Assembly: GCA_009869945.1 (NCBI GenBank)
Contig: WIXG01000043.1
Span: forward strand, 62,001 to 126,000
Source: Mesaphorura yosii
Taxonomy: Eukaryota; Arthropoda; Collembola; Poduromorpha; Tullbergiidae
Direction: 5' to 3'
Length of the DNA: 64,000 nt
The notes under the pieces are model-generated. The model had not been told where the DNA came from. It ran no database searches and saw nothing but the letters and a program-made list of their open reading frames with translations. Below are positions 53,401 to 63,686 of this stretch, piece by piece. Numbering within the stretch: position 1 is the stretch's first letter; every line of letters starts with the position of its first letter. Position numbers and translations under genes: made by a program.

Positions 53401-55531
53401 CTACAGTGGTGACGACATGCGAAGTCAAAAAGTCACTTGTCACATGAAAAATGCAAATGATCATGGGACAAGCAGTAACTTAGACAAGCTCAAACCCTCT
53501 GCACGAATTTAATTAAACCAATGCAGGCGAGCCGAGTCGTAGGCGCACGTCATTAAAGCTTTTCATGTAAACATTTGCATTATTTCTCTATTCATTAATT
53601 AATAATTAAAGTAATTGCAAAGCCTACGCTCTTAATTAGTTTTTGTTTTGAAATACGACGTAATCAAAGAGAGTATCACGCTTTCTTGCAGCTTTCGTCT
53701 GCGCAACCTTTTGTGTGATGCAGCCTGAAGTCGAGTTTTGATCACTCGTTTCAGCGTGTGCAATGCAATGTAGCTTGTTGTGTGTGCAAAGTTCAGGTCG
53801 CAGATTCTGATTGTTTATTTTTCTTCGAAGCAAAGGCAACCTGAACTGAATTTACGTGCACGGTGATAAACTGGATCGTAACTGGTTCTGGCTGCTCAAT
53901 GCCAGCTCAGAGATGCTGCCCTCAGCACAATAATATGTTAAAAGCACATCGTTCTCCTTTTGACATTGGTTTACCATCACTTTCCGCCGCAGTGCATATT
54001 TATATTTACTCGGACTTTACAAGTCAAAATTCATAATTTGTATTCTCTTGACATTGACAAACTCTGAAATTCGATTTCGCACTTCTTTTTGCCATAAAAA
54101 TAATCCGTTTTCCCTCTTTCATGTAAACACAGCAAAAATAGGAACTCAATGTCGAAACGAGACCAGACTCCAATCCCAACCCGCGAACAGCAGTAGCGGA
54201 CCACAACTGAGACGTGCGAAGGTTTGCTAGAGAAATAAATAAATAAATTACACACTCTCACCTGTCTGTGGCTTCTGGCTTCGGTTTTTGCAGAGGGCGA
54301 AGTGCGATGCGCCATGAACTTGGTCACGTATTGCTCTTAGAGGGCGAGCGATTCGCGTCTGTGGTTGTTTAATTTATAGTTCATAAATATACGGACTTTG
54401 TAAATATTGTGCTCAAGAAATTCTTCCCATTCATTTAGCGTGGCCGGGCGCGGGCGTCTCGTCGGATGCCAGAACCATCACGTAGTAATTGCAATCTGTA
54501 AAATTCATGTTTTCGAATCTTGATGAAGCGCTGTTGCAAGACTAAAAGATACGAATGTCAAGTTCAGTTACATGGCAGGCGACTCGTTCTGCAGCGGCAG
54601 AGTTTTATGGGATGGTTGATGAACTGCTTCCGCATTCGCGTTCGCATATTTTGTATCGAACGTTTTCTGAGAACTTGACTCCGATTTGAAACTCATTCAT
54701 TCTAGCAGCGCAAGAGCCTCGGTTGCTAGATTTTCCGAGCTAAGTAGAGCGAAACGCCCCATGATACAAGTCATACTAGATACGCCAAAAACGTGAAGTC
54801 AATCAAAACTTCGTCTTGTCTCGAGAGACTCGACTTTGGCTTTGACATTGAGTGTCAAAATTCAAATGACTTGAATGGTGTTGTGCAGTATGCGTGCCAG
54901 AAATATACTCGAGACCGAGACTGAAAACTTATGATCCATGAAGCCAGGACGAACAATCTGCAGTTTGCCCGTAAGCTCTTAATCCAATTGATTTTAGAAA
55001 CGGGAAAACAAACTTTTAGCACTATAGTAAATATTTTTATGGCCTCGTTATTGGCCAATACGAAGGTAACGCTAAATCTTGCCCCAATTAGTACTTTGAC
55101 GACCTTTGGTGATTTCTAAGCGAGATGATTAGATTAGTAAATTGAAAAGAGCGCAGATGAAAAGGTCAACCCTGCTATATATTTATTTACATAGGCACTA
55201 AAACGGAAGGAAATGTAGCTTCCGAACTAATGCCGATGTTGAAAATTAAAATTGTGCCAGTTTCAATCAATTTGATACATGCTGAATGTCTGGTTGAATG
55301 AATGAGCTCTGAGTGAGTCCAAGTGATGATGAATTAATTTAATTAACACAACATATTCAACGCAAAAAGAAATTTTCCTTAACTGACAATACTCTTTGCC
55401 CTGCTGGAATCTCCACGTGGTTCGAGCGGATAAGCATTTTAATAATTCTTCTCAACTGCGTGACGCTGGGGATGTACCGACCTTGTGATGACGACGAAAA
55501 CTGTGAGACTGCACGGTGTAAAATTTTACAG
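41471..55531 (+). CDS. T-type (Cav3) voltage-gated calcium channel alpha-1 subunit, first two coding exons
   Basis: Exon 1 (41471-41859) encodes a Pro/Ala/Glu-rich cytoplasmic N-terminus, then [15 protein letters not shown] and CLRMITNP. Exon 2 (55417-55531) encodes [20 protein letters not shown] and [18 protein letters not shown]. This is the N-terminus and helix S1 of repeat I of low-voltage-activated Cav3 channels, whose families read LPYP...NPWFER.SML.ILLNC.TLGM..PC...C...RCKILQ. The two exons join through a split Pro codon (CC+G), giving ITNPWFERIS. The intron between them has AT-AC ends (see its own entry). Exon 2 ends CAG/GTGAGT in phase 0. Only about 168 of the roughly 2000 or more expected residues are here. 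The next exon, which should start AFDDFIF or similar, was not found before 64000, so the gene continues beyond the window. Confidence 0.9.
41860..55416 (+). other. Cav3 intron of 13.56 kb with AT-AC ends (U12-type candidate)
   Basis: The intron starts ATATCCCGTT (U12 consensus ATATCCTTT) and ends TCCAC. A perfect U12 branch sequence, TTCCTTAAC, lies at 55375-55383, with the branch adenosine about 34 bp from the 3' end, somewhat farther than the usual 10-20 bp. No GT-AG choice joins the exons in frame, because no AG lies near the start of exon 2. Apart from this intron I find no exon or RNA gene in the interval; ORFs in it are short. A cluster of TGCATGCA palindromes lies at 45222-45306. Confidence 0.8.
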
Positions 55532-57302
55532 GTGAGTGCAACAAATTTCAATTTTCTAACACAATCTCCGCTTTGCCTTGCCTCTTCTTGGCGTTTGCCT
55601 TTTACCTGGAATGATTAGATTCCTCTCCAATCGCGGCAATCATTCTCTCTTCTTCACCGCTGCACAATTTGCATTTACATATCCTCATTCGCATCACATT
55701 CGCACATTCCGCTCGGATCGTGCTGGGATTCACTTGCTTCTTGTCACACCATCACCATCGTCTCGTGCCGCCGTGTCGATTCTAATTCTATGCGTTTAGG
55801 TCGCATATTTTAATGGAAAATCGCGGGCACCGATTTCATTTACATTTTCACCCTATTTATTTCATGTCATGAATTATACGCGATGTGATTTCCATTTCAA
55901 TCTATCACGTCGCTGCTTCTAGATTCTAGTCGTCTTCGTCTACCAAATTGTCGTCTCTGATCTCATCGATTAGCTATCAAAAGGCGAGTCGACGGGGTCT
56001 AGTCTGAGTCTAGGAAGTTACACTCAGGTCGTACATCATTCATATTCGTTCGTGTCTTAATTCTTGTCCGCGCTTGCGAATATTTTGCCTTGCCTGTTTA
56101 CAATGCCCGACACTTCTGGTGACAAAAGGCGAAACAATCTGTACAAATATTCAGAGTGAACTTATGAAATGAACAATTTCCTCCTGTTGAAAATGCTCTT
56201 AAAGGTGGTCCAGATTCAAGCGTGTTACTTCTCGCAATCACCCGATCGTGTTTTAAGATTGTTCACTCCATGACCTACTCCGACGTTGCCAGATATGATT
56301 ATTAGTGGAGCAGAACCAAAACTCTTAAACCTTATTCTTGATCTCAGACCCGTTCTGAGAAAATCATTAAATCTGGAAGCTAGAAATAATATTGACTCTT
56401 GTAGGTTCTTACTCCAATAAAATTGTTGTAATGATACTTTTTATTGCAGAATTTTGCGGAAGGTTGACTTGATAATTTGCCATGAATTCTGCAGTTGTGC
56501 GTCGTATCTGCATCTGCACACAAGAATTATTACGATAATTCTATGTATTAGGACATTGACTTTTCACAAACTATCCGTATTTCTTTCCTAATGCCATGTC
56601 AGATGTCACATCGGCTCTTGACTTCGTTCAATGTCTCACTTGATTGGTTGGCAAATAATCGTTTATGCTTTTGCACTGAAACATGCCCCAGCTCGGATCA
56701 TTCAACTCGAATTAATAGCTAATGTGACATGGCATGTTAGAAAAAGTTCGCCGTGGTAATTCGTAACTTTTATGTCACTGCAAATTACACACGTGCAGCA
56801 TTCCATTTTGTGAGAGTTGTGAACAGCACTACAAACTCATCTGAAAGTGAAAGTGAAGCTATCCTTTGCTCTCATTCTACGCTCATAAAGCCAAAGCTAT
56901 GAGATCGTAAAACATTTTTCTCATCATGAAATAAAATTGTGCAAGCTTCGAGCAATAAAAACTGTCTCGAGCGTTTATGTTGGAGTGCATTTATGCCGTT
57001 TTATCAAAAAGGTTGTTCTGCCCTAAGTTTAATGTCCCAAAGGTCAAACCAGGCTCTTCATACTGAAGCGCATGCAAACACGAGAATGTGACGACGAATT
57101 AGAGCTTTATAATTTAGTCGATAGAGTCACAATAAGAATTCAAAATATTGGTGCTGGTGGCCTACGTGGTTTTAAATATAGAAGGCAACTATTATGCTGC
57201 ATGTCTATTATTTCTATATGCATTGCCAGTTATCATGTTATCAGGTATTTGTCTTTATTGTCTATGAAATGGCGCGGAATTAAAGTTGCTTCGTAATTAA
57301 CG
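55532..57302. other. Start of the next Cav3 intron / UGT cluster left flank
   Basis: It begins with the Cav3 exon 2 donor (GTGAGT). I looked for the next Cav3 exon and did not find it. A segment at about 57146-57250 is similar to one at about 59733-59860 (shared TGCTGGTGGCC and ACGTGG blocks and downstream similarity), suggesting duplicated UGT flanks. Confidence 0.5.
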
Positions 57303-57350
57303 GCCAAAACGGTGCTTATGTTTGCTGGTGGTAACGCAATCCGCCATTAA
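57303..57350 (+). pseudogene. Relic of a UGT N-terminus
   Basis: Translated, 57303-57350 gives AKTVLMFAGGNAIRH then a stop. This aligns with AKIVFLFAGGNLSHK, the start of the mature domain in the downstream UGT genes. There is no signal peptide before it and the frame closes where the catalytic-His region should continue, so this is a broken leftover of an additional tandem copy. Confidence 0.6.
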
Positions 57351-57678
57351 GTCAATGGGGATATATTATATAATGTGACAGGGATTATAGTACAAAAATA
57401 TTCATGGACAATGCTTTTGATCCGCACAATGTGAAAGGAGCCAACGTATGTACTTCTGGTGGTATGTGTACTTAACTGATAACGCGTGGCGAACGTGTTC
57501 AGTGTCTCGTGGTTGCTTCAACACGAGTAATTATTTGCCTAGACACTGAACTGTGGACTCTGAACTGTGAACTTCGTCTTGTTTCCTATTTTTGAGGATT
57601 CTTGTAGCCCAAAAATTAAAGCTGCCACTAATTTCGGTTCCGTGTCTCAAAGGATTAACCTCATCAAATTATCATTAC

Positions 57679-57686
57679 TATAAAAG
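57679..57686 (+). promoter_or_regulatory. TATA box of the first UGT gene
   Basis: TATAAAAG, 89 bp before the ATG at 57775. The second UGT gene has a TATA motif at nearly the same distance. Confidence 0.55.
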
Positions 57687-57774
57687 GGAACGCAATTGAG
57701 CCGGAACAGGAGGATTTTGTTATTGGTCTCACACGGCGCGGTACGGGTTCTTTCGTGAACGTTTCCTGAACACA

Positions 57775-59556
57775 ATGAAGCTTGACGCTATTGGGAGTTA
57801 TTATTTATTTCTCGCCTGCTCGTTTCTGAACGGAGTGATCGGTGCTAAAATAGTGTTTTTGTTCGGTGGTGGCAATGTAAGTCACAAGCTGGGCGTCTGG
57901 CCGTTCGTGATCGGTTTGGCTGAACGTGGTCACCATGTCACATTCTTCTCGTCGAGTCAGAAGCAAATGCAAGCTCATCCAAACGTTATAGACATCGCAC
58001 CTGCTCCTCTGGTCAAGGCGACCGAGTCTGCGTACGGTCTTGATAGATTCAAGCAACGAGAAGATGGCGAAGATTTATTCTTCGAAGAGTACGCTGATCT
58101 CACAGTAGCGATGTGCCGAGTAGTCTTCACGGAGAGGGATGATCCCGACCTCCTGAACATGCTTGAGAATGGCGACTACGACCTGGCAATTGTTAACACC
58201 GCGTTTGGCGAGTGCGGCATCCTCATCGCTCAGTATCACGGCTGGAAGTACATCAACTACAGTCCAACGACCATCCTGCCCTGGTTTCATGACACTTACG
58301 GCTTACCGTGGCAGGGTTCATACATTCCCATGCCCACTGTGAAGTGGGCACGGCACCCAATGGGCTTCATTGACCGAATACAGAATGTACTGGCCTACTG
58401 GAAATGGAGCTCAAGGCAACAACGCCTGAACGAAGGCTTGGAACAACTGCTGAAGGATCGGTTTGGATTGAGCACCGTGCCGGCATTTATGGACATGGAA
58501 AGAAACGCAAGCTTGGTGTTCTACGGCTCACATCACGCAACTGACTTCGGGCGGCCACTACCGCCAAACATTATTGCAGTCGGGGGAATGCAATGCTTGA
58601 GTAAAGTAGGAGTCCTTCCAAAGGTATATTGATTCTGCTTCAAAACTGCTTCATCCCACGTGGTAAAATTCACTTACAAGCCTTGAACTTCCTCCATCAT
58701 AGAACTTCCAAGACTTCATGGACAACGCTGCAGACGGTGTGGTTTTGATCGCGTTCGGATCCACCGTTGAATTAAACAATCTGACTGACTATTACCTGCA
58801 AATTTTCTTCAACATGATGAGAAAATTCAACGAAGTTCGATTTATTTGGCGATGGAAGGGTGAAATGCCAACAGATGCACCTGAAAATTTAATGGCAGCG
58901 GACTGGCTTCCACAACGAGAAATTTTAAGTAACTAAAACTATAAATTCTGACTCTGAGTGCCCTGCTTGAATTTGCTGAATTTCATATCTTTGTGATACT
59001 TCAGATCACCCTAATCTCCGTGCCTTCATGACGCATTGTGGAATGAACAGCGTCATAGAAGCGACCTGCTTTGGAGTTCCACTCATTGGCACTCCTCTAT
59101 TTGCCGATCAAGACTATAGCGCATATCGACTTGAAGCACAGGAGGTTGGCGTGAAACTGGAAATTAAGGGTCTGACGCAAGAAAGAATGAATGGAGTCGT
59201 CGAGAAAATTTTAACCAACCCCAAGTGAGTCGGCATTTTGGCAATTTTAATGCAAGCTTCCTTTTTTTTACATTGAATCTCTTCGTCTTCGGCTCTACAG
59301 ATACAAGAAAAACATGGTTGCCCGCTCCAGAATACTGAGGGATCAACCCTTGAACCCAGTGGAAACCGCAATTTACTGGGCGGAATTCGTCTTGCGACAT
59401 AATGACACGTCGAGCTTCAAGCCAATGGCTTTAGACCAACCCGTCTACGTTCGCCTTATGCTGGACGCCTTTTTTACCATTGCATTTTTAATTATGGGAC
59501 TGCCATTGGCAATTATGTACTGCGTAATATTATGCATAAGGAAAGTTGTAAGTTGA
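57775..59556 (+). CDS. UDP-glycosyltransferase, tandem copy 1
   Basis: Four exons: 57775-58623, 58703-58928, 59005-59224 and 59301-59556 (516 aa). Family 1 UGTs transfer a sugar from a UDP-sugar to small lipophilic molecules, and the membrane-bound forms face the ER lumen. Seen: a signal peptide (1-23), the mature start AKIVFLF, the GGNVSHK motif with the candidate catalytic His37, the UGT signature from F366 with HCG (369-371) and P..GTPLFADQ to Q394, and a C-terminal transmembrane helix (about 484-507) followed by the short basic tail CIRKVVS. The usual acidic partner position appears as Asn in DLAIVNTAF. This copy has an extra 79-bp intron (58624-58702) that copies 2 and 3 lack. The poly(A) signal AATAAA directly abuts the stop codon. 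Substrate cannot be told from sequence. Confidence 0.95.
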
Positions 59557-59562
59557 AATAAA
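59557..59562 (+). terminator. UGT copy 1 poly(A) signal next to the stop codon
   Basis: AATAAA starts on the base after the TGA at 59554-59556. If used, the 3' UTR would be only about 20-40 bases. Confidence 0.5.
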
Positions 59563-59910
59563 TTGCAGCGTTTTGTCTCGAGTTGACAAGCTTTGTCCGA
59601 CTGGAGATCTCTATCTTAGGTACATAGAGTATTTGACTAGGGCTCTGAATTTTCGTGAACTGTGAACAGGCATTGTGCGCACCAGAATTGATTGACATTT
59701 CAGTCAAAACATTTGTCATGTGCTTTTGCTGCTGGTGGCCAACGTGGCTGTGGGTTTAAGCCAGATCGTAATACATGCTTGCTGATACATGCTCTACTTT
59801 TCTTCCAATGCATTATCAGTTATCAATTGTTTTATCCCTACCGTGTTTTGTAATGTCAGGTGATAAAAGTTGCTGGACTGCTGGATGCTTTTTTTTCAAA
59901 AAGGAAGCGA

Positions 59911-59918
59911 TATAAAAT
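59911..59918 (+). promoter_or_regulatory. TATA box of the second UGT gene
   Basis: TATAAAAT, 80 bp before the ATG at 59998, in a position equivalent to the TATA box of the first copy. No matching motif was seen before the third copy. Confidence 0.5.
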
Positions 59919-59997
59919 TTAATGCGCATTGAGCTCGGCTGGGTAAGTGCTGGCTCATTTCTAGTTTTTCACGGCGTTTTCTGAGATCAGCAACAAA

Positions 59998-61721
59998 ATG
60001 AATTTCCCAAATATTTTAATTTGTTATATTTTGTTTCTTTCATTGTGTTGTTTACAAAGTTCCGTTTTGAGTGCAAAAATTGTGTTTCTGTTCGCTGGTG
60101 GTAATTTAAGCCATAAACTATTTGTATGGCCTTTCGTGATCGAGCTCGCAAATCGCGGTCATCAGATCACATTCTTTTCGTCCAGTCCGAAACAATTGCA
60201 AAGCCATCCAAATGTGACTGACATAGCACCGGCTCCGTTGGTGAAAGCCACCGCTCAGGCGTACAGTGTTGATAGGTTTCAACTACGAGCGGAAGGAAAG
60301 CACGCAATCCTGTCAGACGAATACCAGCTTGGTACTCTTGCCATGTGCCGAACGATAATGACCTCTGACGATCCGGACCTCGTCAATATGGTCGACAATG
60401 GAGACTACGACCTGGCCTTCGTCAATGCCATATTTGGAGAATGCGGGATTTTAATCGCTGCACACCACAAAATGAGGTACATTTACTTCAGTGCAAACAC
60501 AGTCCTCACTTGGTTCCAGCACATTTATGGCGTACCAGCGCCAATTTCCTATATCCCTGAAGTGACGGGGAACCTGGAGTACCCGATGGGATTTTACGCA
60601 AGATTTATTAATCTGCTTCTAAATTATAAATGGGGTGCGAGAGACGCCTGGTTTACGGAAGAAATGGAAAAACTGATGAAACAACGCTTCAACTTAATTT
60701 CCGTTCCAAGTTATACAGAAATGGAGAGGCAGGTCAGTCTTGTCTTCTACAACTCACACCACACGCTGGACTATGCCAGAGCGCTTCCGCCAATGTTTAT
60801 TCCCGTCGGCGGAATGCAATGCTTGGACAAGACTGGGGCACTTGAGAACAATTTCCAAGACTTTATGGATAATGCAGAAGAAGGGGTCATTCTTATCTCA
60901 TTCGGTTCGACAGTACTTCCTAACACGATGTCTCCACATTTCCGGTCAATGTTTTTCAACATGATGAGAAGATTCAGCAAAGTAAGGTTTATTTGGAGGT
61001 GGAAAGGCGACGTTCCTGAGGAATCTCCTCCAAATTTGCTGGGAGTCGAATGGCTTCCGCAGAAGGAAATTTTAAGTACGTCTAGAGCTCATGCTTCCAC
61101 TGGTCATGTTAATCACTTTCGCTGTAATTTGACAGGTCACCCAAAATTGCGTGGTTTCATGTCGCATTGTGGCCTCAACAGTATTATCGAAGCTATCTGC
61201 GTATCTGCACCTGTAATTTGTGTACCACTCTTCCTAGATCAAGATTTTAATGCAAATCGCATCTTGGCTCAAGAGCTCGGAGTAAACTTAGAGCTGAAAG
61301 GAGTGACCCAAGAAATCATGGATGCAACAGTCGAAAAGCTTTTATCTAATCCAAAGTAAGATTCGATTCCTTGCCACGCCTGTGCAATTAGGACACATGA
61401 GCGGTCAACTTATTAACTGTATTTTTCTTCTCGCCTCTTTGGCTCAGGTACAAAGAAAACATGGTGACTCGCTCCAGAATACTGAAAGATCAGCCGCTGA
61501 ATCCCGTACAAACGGCAGTGTATTGGACCGAATTTGTCTTGCGCCATAATGACACTTCGAGTTTCAAGTTGATGGGATTGGAGCAACCAGCCCACGTTCG
61601 CCACATGCTGGATGTGTACTTTGCCCTCTTATTTGTAGTGCTAGTTGTTCCATTAGCGATCATGTATTTTGTAATTACCTTCGTAAGGAAAATGGTTCTT
61701 ACTAAAGTCTTAAAGGATTGA
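59998..61721 (+). CDS. UDP-glycosyltransferase, tandem copy 2
   Basis: Three exons: 59998-61075, 61136-61355 and 61448-61721 (523 aa). It has a signal peptide ending near SSVLSAKIVFLFAGG, the LSHK motif with the candidate catalytic His, a DLAFVNAIFGECG segment, the HCGLN signature with PLFLDQ, and a C-terminal membrane helix followed by the basic tail FVRKMVLTKVLKD. The first intron (61076-61135) is exactly 60 bp and has no in-frame stop, so an unspliced message would stay open and insert 20 residues. I treat it as an intron because GT-AG ends and the S/H junction match copies 1 and 3. The signature reads SAPVICVPLF where the sisters have FGVP.IG.PL. It starts 442 bp after copy 1. Confidence 0.95.
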
Positions 61722-61991
61722 TAAACACACAACAGCTATCATTGTATTTCTTATCAGTTCAGGACTCGTGGGTACCCGTCCACGTGCTCTGCTTCGGCAA
61801 TCGGGCGAAGGCTGCTGCGTTTGTCAAGTGTGTTTTAGTCCTTGATAACAGCTGAAAAAGTGATAGCAGTCCACAGATTACAAATTGACTGAATTGAAAG
61901 AGTCCAGCGGCAGTTGAATGCAGATGTAAGGTTGAGGGCTCAGTTCACGTGGTTATCGCATCTGCCTTCTTTTCGTACGCTGTTGCTTGCA

Positions 61992-63686
61992 ATGACGCCT
62001 CTAACTCGTCTTTTATTACTTTCGCTGACATTGGCAACTATCATTGTCCAAGTTCACAGTGCTAGAATAGTGTTTATATTTACTGGTGGTAACTTAAGTC
62101 ACAAAATTTTCGTTTGGCCCTTCGTGCTCTCGCTTGCTGAACGTGGCCATCACATCACATTTTACTCGTCGAGTCAAAAACAATTGCAGAGCCATCCGAA
62201 TGTGACAGACATTGCTCCGGCAGCCTTAGTGAAGGCCACAGCCTCGATTTACGAGTTGGACCGTTTTCAACAACGAGCCGATGGTCTGGACGCCTTTGAT
62301 ATTAACCTCTACTTGCGTGTCACGGTTGGAATGTGTCGGTCAATAATGCACTCGGACGACCCTGAGCTGGTCAACATGGTTGAGAATGGAGACTACGACC
62401 TGGCAATTGTGAATACGATATTTGGGGAGTGCGGTGTGCTCTTGGCGCAGTATCACGGCTGGAAGTACATCTACTTTAGCGCCAACACGATTGTGGCATC
62501 ATTGCATCCTACATTCGGAATGCCATGGTCGGCTGACCATATTCCGGACCTTACGACAAAGATGACGTACCCAATGACATTCTACGCGAGGATTCGCAAT
62601 CTCTATCATTATTATCGAGTGGGGCTGCCAAGTGACTACTTCACCGAATCAATGGAAGGCTTGATGAAAGAACGCTTTGGGTTGACGTCCGTTCCGAATT
62701 TCATTGACATGGAGAGAAACGCCAGCTTAGTCTTTTACAACTCCCACCACGCACTAGACTTTGCTCGATCGCTGCCTCCTATGTTTATTCCCGTGGGAGG
62801 AATGCAGTGCTGGGGTGAGATTGGTGCACTGCGGAAGAACATCAAGGAATTCATTGACAATGCCGAAGATGGTGTGGTTTTAATCTCATTTGGGTCAACG
62901 GTCATTCCAAGCTCCATGTCCAAGCACTTGCTTGCTATGTTCTATAGCATGATGCGAAAATTCAACACGGTACGATTCATTTGGCGATGGAAAGGAGAAG
63001 AACCCGACAATGCGCCAAAGAACTTGCTAGCTGTGGACTGGCTTCCACAGAAAGACATCTTAAGTAAATTCCGCATGCCGGTTCTTCGTTTCTCGCTTCG
63101 TACTGATTTATTCCTTTGACTTCGACAACAGGTCATCCGAAGACGCGTGCGCTGATGTCGCACTGTGGGTTAAACAGCATTATTGAAGCCACATGCTTCG
63201 GCGTCCCGGTAATTGGTGTACCACTCTACGGAGATCAGGACTTCAATGCATACCGACTTCAAGCTCACGAAGTTGGAACCAAGCTGGAGTTGAAAGGAAT
63301 CACTCAAGAAAACATGGACGCAGCTGTGGAAGAGATTTTGACCAATCCCAAGTAAATATTTGCACGCAGCGTTCATTATTCATAAAGTCAGCATTTTCGT
63401 ATCATTTTACCTCTCTTGTCTCAGATACAAGGCGAATATGGTGACTCGTTCCGGAGTTCTGAAAGACCAGCCTCTGAAGCCTGTGGACGCTGCAGTTTTT
63501 TGGACGGAATTCGTCCTGCGCCACAACGATACTTCCAGCTTCAAGCTGATGGGATTAGATCAGCCTCTGTTTGTCCGTCACATGCTCGATATTTATTTAG
63601 CGATTCTATTTGTGTTGATCGTTCTCCCGTTGAGTATTATGTATCTTGTATATACATTTGTACGAAAGGTGATTTTTAAACTGTGA
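61992..63686 (+). CDS. UDP-glycosyltransferase, tandem copy 3
   Basis: Three exons: 61992-63063, 63132-63351 and 63425-63686 (517 aa). Start: ATG 61992 gives a compact signal peptide (TRLLLLSLTLATIIVQVHS) before ARIVFIFTGG. The frame is open further upstream, but only with a non-ATG start. It carries the LSHK motif, DLAIVNTIFGECG, SHCGLN with GVPLYGDQ, and a C-terminal membrane segment ending FVRKVIFKL. The middle exon (220 nt) has the same length and phases as in copies 1 and 2, so the three genes share one recent ancestor. Like copy 2 it lacks the extra intron of copy 1. The gap to copy 2 is 270 bp. Substrate is unknown; by family it could act in detoxification or hormone and pigment conjugation. 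Confidence 0.95.

Noticed and set aside
61914..61991. Extended N-terminus of UGT copy 3
   Set aside because: The extension would need a TTG start and would bury the signal peptide; ATG 61992 fits better.
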